Shown here one piece after another: positions 12,212-12,793 of a stretch of 12,793 nucleotides of DNA. The notes beneath the pieces are model-generated. The model was not told where the DNA came from. It was given only the letters and a program-made list of their open reading frames with translations, and searched no databases. Made by a program: the position numbers and the translations under genes. How positions within the stretch are numbered: the first letter of the stretch is position 1; every line of letters starts with the position of its first letter. Source of the DNA: Candidatus Beckwithbacteria bacterium CG23_combo_of_CG06-09_8_20_14_all_47_9 (lineage in GTDB: Bacteria > Patescibacteriota > Microgenomatia > UBA1400 > CG1-02-47-37); contig PCSQ01000018.1 of assembly GCA_002772455.1 (NCBI GenBank), positions 1 through 12,793 on the forward strand, in the 5' to 3' direction.

Positions 12212-12620
12212 GGACATCAAAGAGCGAGTCCATTTTCTTGACGTAAGCCTCATCCCAGGGGTAATCAGCCCGCTCCCGGCGCCTTTGGTAGCGTAAATCG
12301 GTTTTAGTTTTAACTAAAATAAATTTGGCTTGGGGTAATCGTTTTAACAGTCTTTGCCGATACTTGTTTTTAATAAAAGTCTGGGTGACCGCTAAATTTT
12401 TATGTTTGGCCGCCAGTTTGGCCGTGGAATTAATCAGCCGGGTGATAAACTTTTGCCGCATCCGGTCGGTAATGACCCGCATCGAATGTAATGCCAGTTT
12501 CATTTCTTCGGTTAAATCACTATCGCCGTCGTAAAAATAATAGCCAAACTCTTTTTCCAGCAATTTGCCAATATAAGTTTTTCCCGCACCGGTGGGGCCG
12601 AAAAGGATAAGAAGCGGCAT
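12120..12620 (-). CDS. Small P-loop kinase-like protein (gluconate/shikimate kinase fold)
   Basis: 166 residues. It opens MPLLILFGPTGAGKT, a Walker A motif at 8-15, then IGKLLEKEFGYYFYDGDSDL (16-35); the DGDSDL acidic segment and following TDRMRQ resemble the gluconokinase family, in which the acidic residues bind the sugar. VTQTFIKNKYRQRLLKRL is comparable to the A.SALKxxYRDxLR block there, and KTKTDLRYQRRRERADYPW matches the Arg-rich lid. It may phosphorylate a sugar acid or similar small molecule, or be a nucleotide-kinase-like protein of other use. The C-terminal ~30 residues run antisense to coaBC. Its own leaderless promoter lies directly upstream. Fold firm, substrate open. Confidence 0.75.
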   Translation of the reverse strand: MPLLILFGPTGAGKTYIGKLLEKEFGYYFYDGDSDLTEEMKLALHSMRVITDRMRQKFITRLINSTAKLAAKHKNLAVTQTFIKNKYRQRLLKRLPQAKFILVKTKTDLRYQRRRERADYPWDEAYVKKMDSLFDVPKIPHREISNDSAGPENLKVSLQRLFSTFS

Positions 12621-12626
12621 AGAGAA

Positions 12627-12656
12627 ATTATAGCAGGGGCTGGTGAACTATGTCAG
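12627..12656 (-). promoter_or_regulatory. Predicted leaderless promoter of the kinase-like gene
   Basis: CTGACA (12656-12651), an 18-nt spacer, then TGCTATAAT with -10 TATAAT at 12632-12627 (extended TG). ATG 12620 follows after 6 nt. This is among the best promoter matches in the window. Confidence 0.7.
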
Positions 12657-12793
12657 GACTTGGTTTAGGGATAACATAAATGGTTTTGAGTTGAATCCGG
12701 TTTATCCAAAACTGCCATGGGTTTGATTTTTTAATGTGCAAAATACTTAAAAACAGCCATTACCGGCGGGTATTTTTGGGCTATCAGACTTCA

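Noticed and set aside
2061..12666. Shared 12-mer AAACCAAGTCCT upstream of rplJ and of the kinase-like gene
   Set aside because: Several chance 12-mer repeats are expected in a window of this size, and the surrounding bases differ.
12657..12793. Possible gene end, terminator or RNA at the right edge
   Set aside because: All frames are short and unrecognisable, the one hairpin (TACC/GGTA) has a 4-bp stem, and no tRNA shape is seen.
1..12793. CRISPR array, insertion sequence or prophage
   Set aside because: No regularly spaced direct repeats, transposase, integrase or phage motifs; the excisionase-like HTH alone is not enough.

Overview
The window looks like chromosome of a streamlined bacterium of the Candidate Phyla Radiation (Patescibacteria), perhaps a Microgenomates-type lineage. 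That assignment is inference. It rests on mid-range GC, near-absence of intergenic space, short housekeeping proteins, few Shine-Dalgarno sites and a rearranged ribosomal-protein cluster. No 16S or other decisive marker is present.

Left edge (1-1148): the tail of an unidentified gene overlaps a nucleotidyltransferase-fold gene (AbiEii/MNT-like). Its last ~40 codons run antisense through a decayed HepT (DUF86) fragment on the minus strand. Next, also on the minus strand, is a 74-residue excisionase/MerR-type HTH gene. It has a near-consensus promoter and a perfect 13-bp inverted repeat around its start codon.

Ribosomal/transcription cluster (1149-4914, minus strand): reading leftward from 4914 the order is secE, nusG, a 65-residue unknown ORF, rplK, rplA, rplJ, rplL. 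This is the classic order except that truB sits in reverse orientation between rplA and rplJ, the small ORF is inserted between nusG and rplK, and rpoB does not follow rplL. truB overlaps rplA tail to tail by 190 nt.

Plus-strand operon (4941-12211): galU, deoC, a phosphohexomutase split over two frames, nfo (endonuclease IV), a membrane-anchored alpha/beta hydrolase, a GH13 sucrose-phosphorylase-like enzyme and coaBC. Every junction overlaps by 10-32 nt. GH13 phosphorylase, phosphohexomutase and GalU all meet at glucose-1-phosphate. A small P-loop kinase-like gene on the minus strand converges on coaBC with a 92-nt overlap. The remaining 137 nt to the right edge hold nothing I can support.

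Two cross-cutting patterns stand out. (1) Five ~21-nt copies of one palindrome family (core CAAGGTCGGACCTTG), plus one decayed copy, lie inside or at the ends of coding regions in different reading frames. They sit mostly in variable loops or termini and at gene junctions. (2) Several genes have TATAAT/TATACT, often with an upstream TG and a -35 box 18 nt away, ending only 5-6 nt before the ATG. This predicts leaderless transcripts. No tRNA, rRNA, CRISPR array or insertion sequence was recognised.
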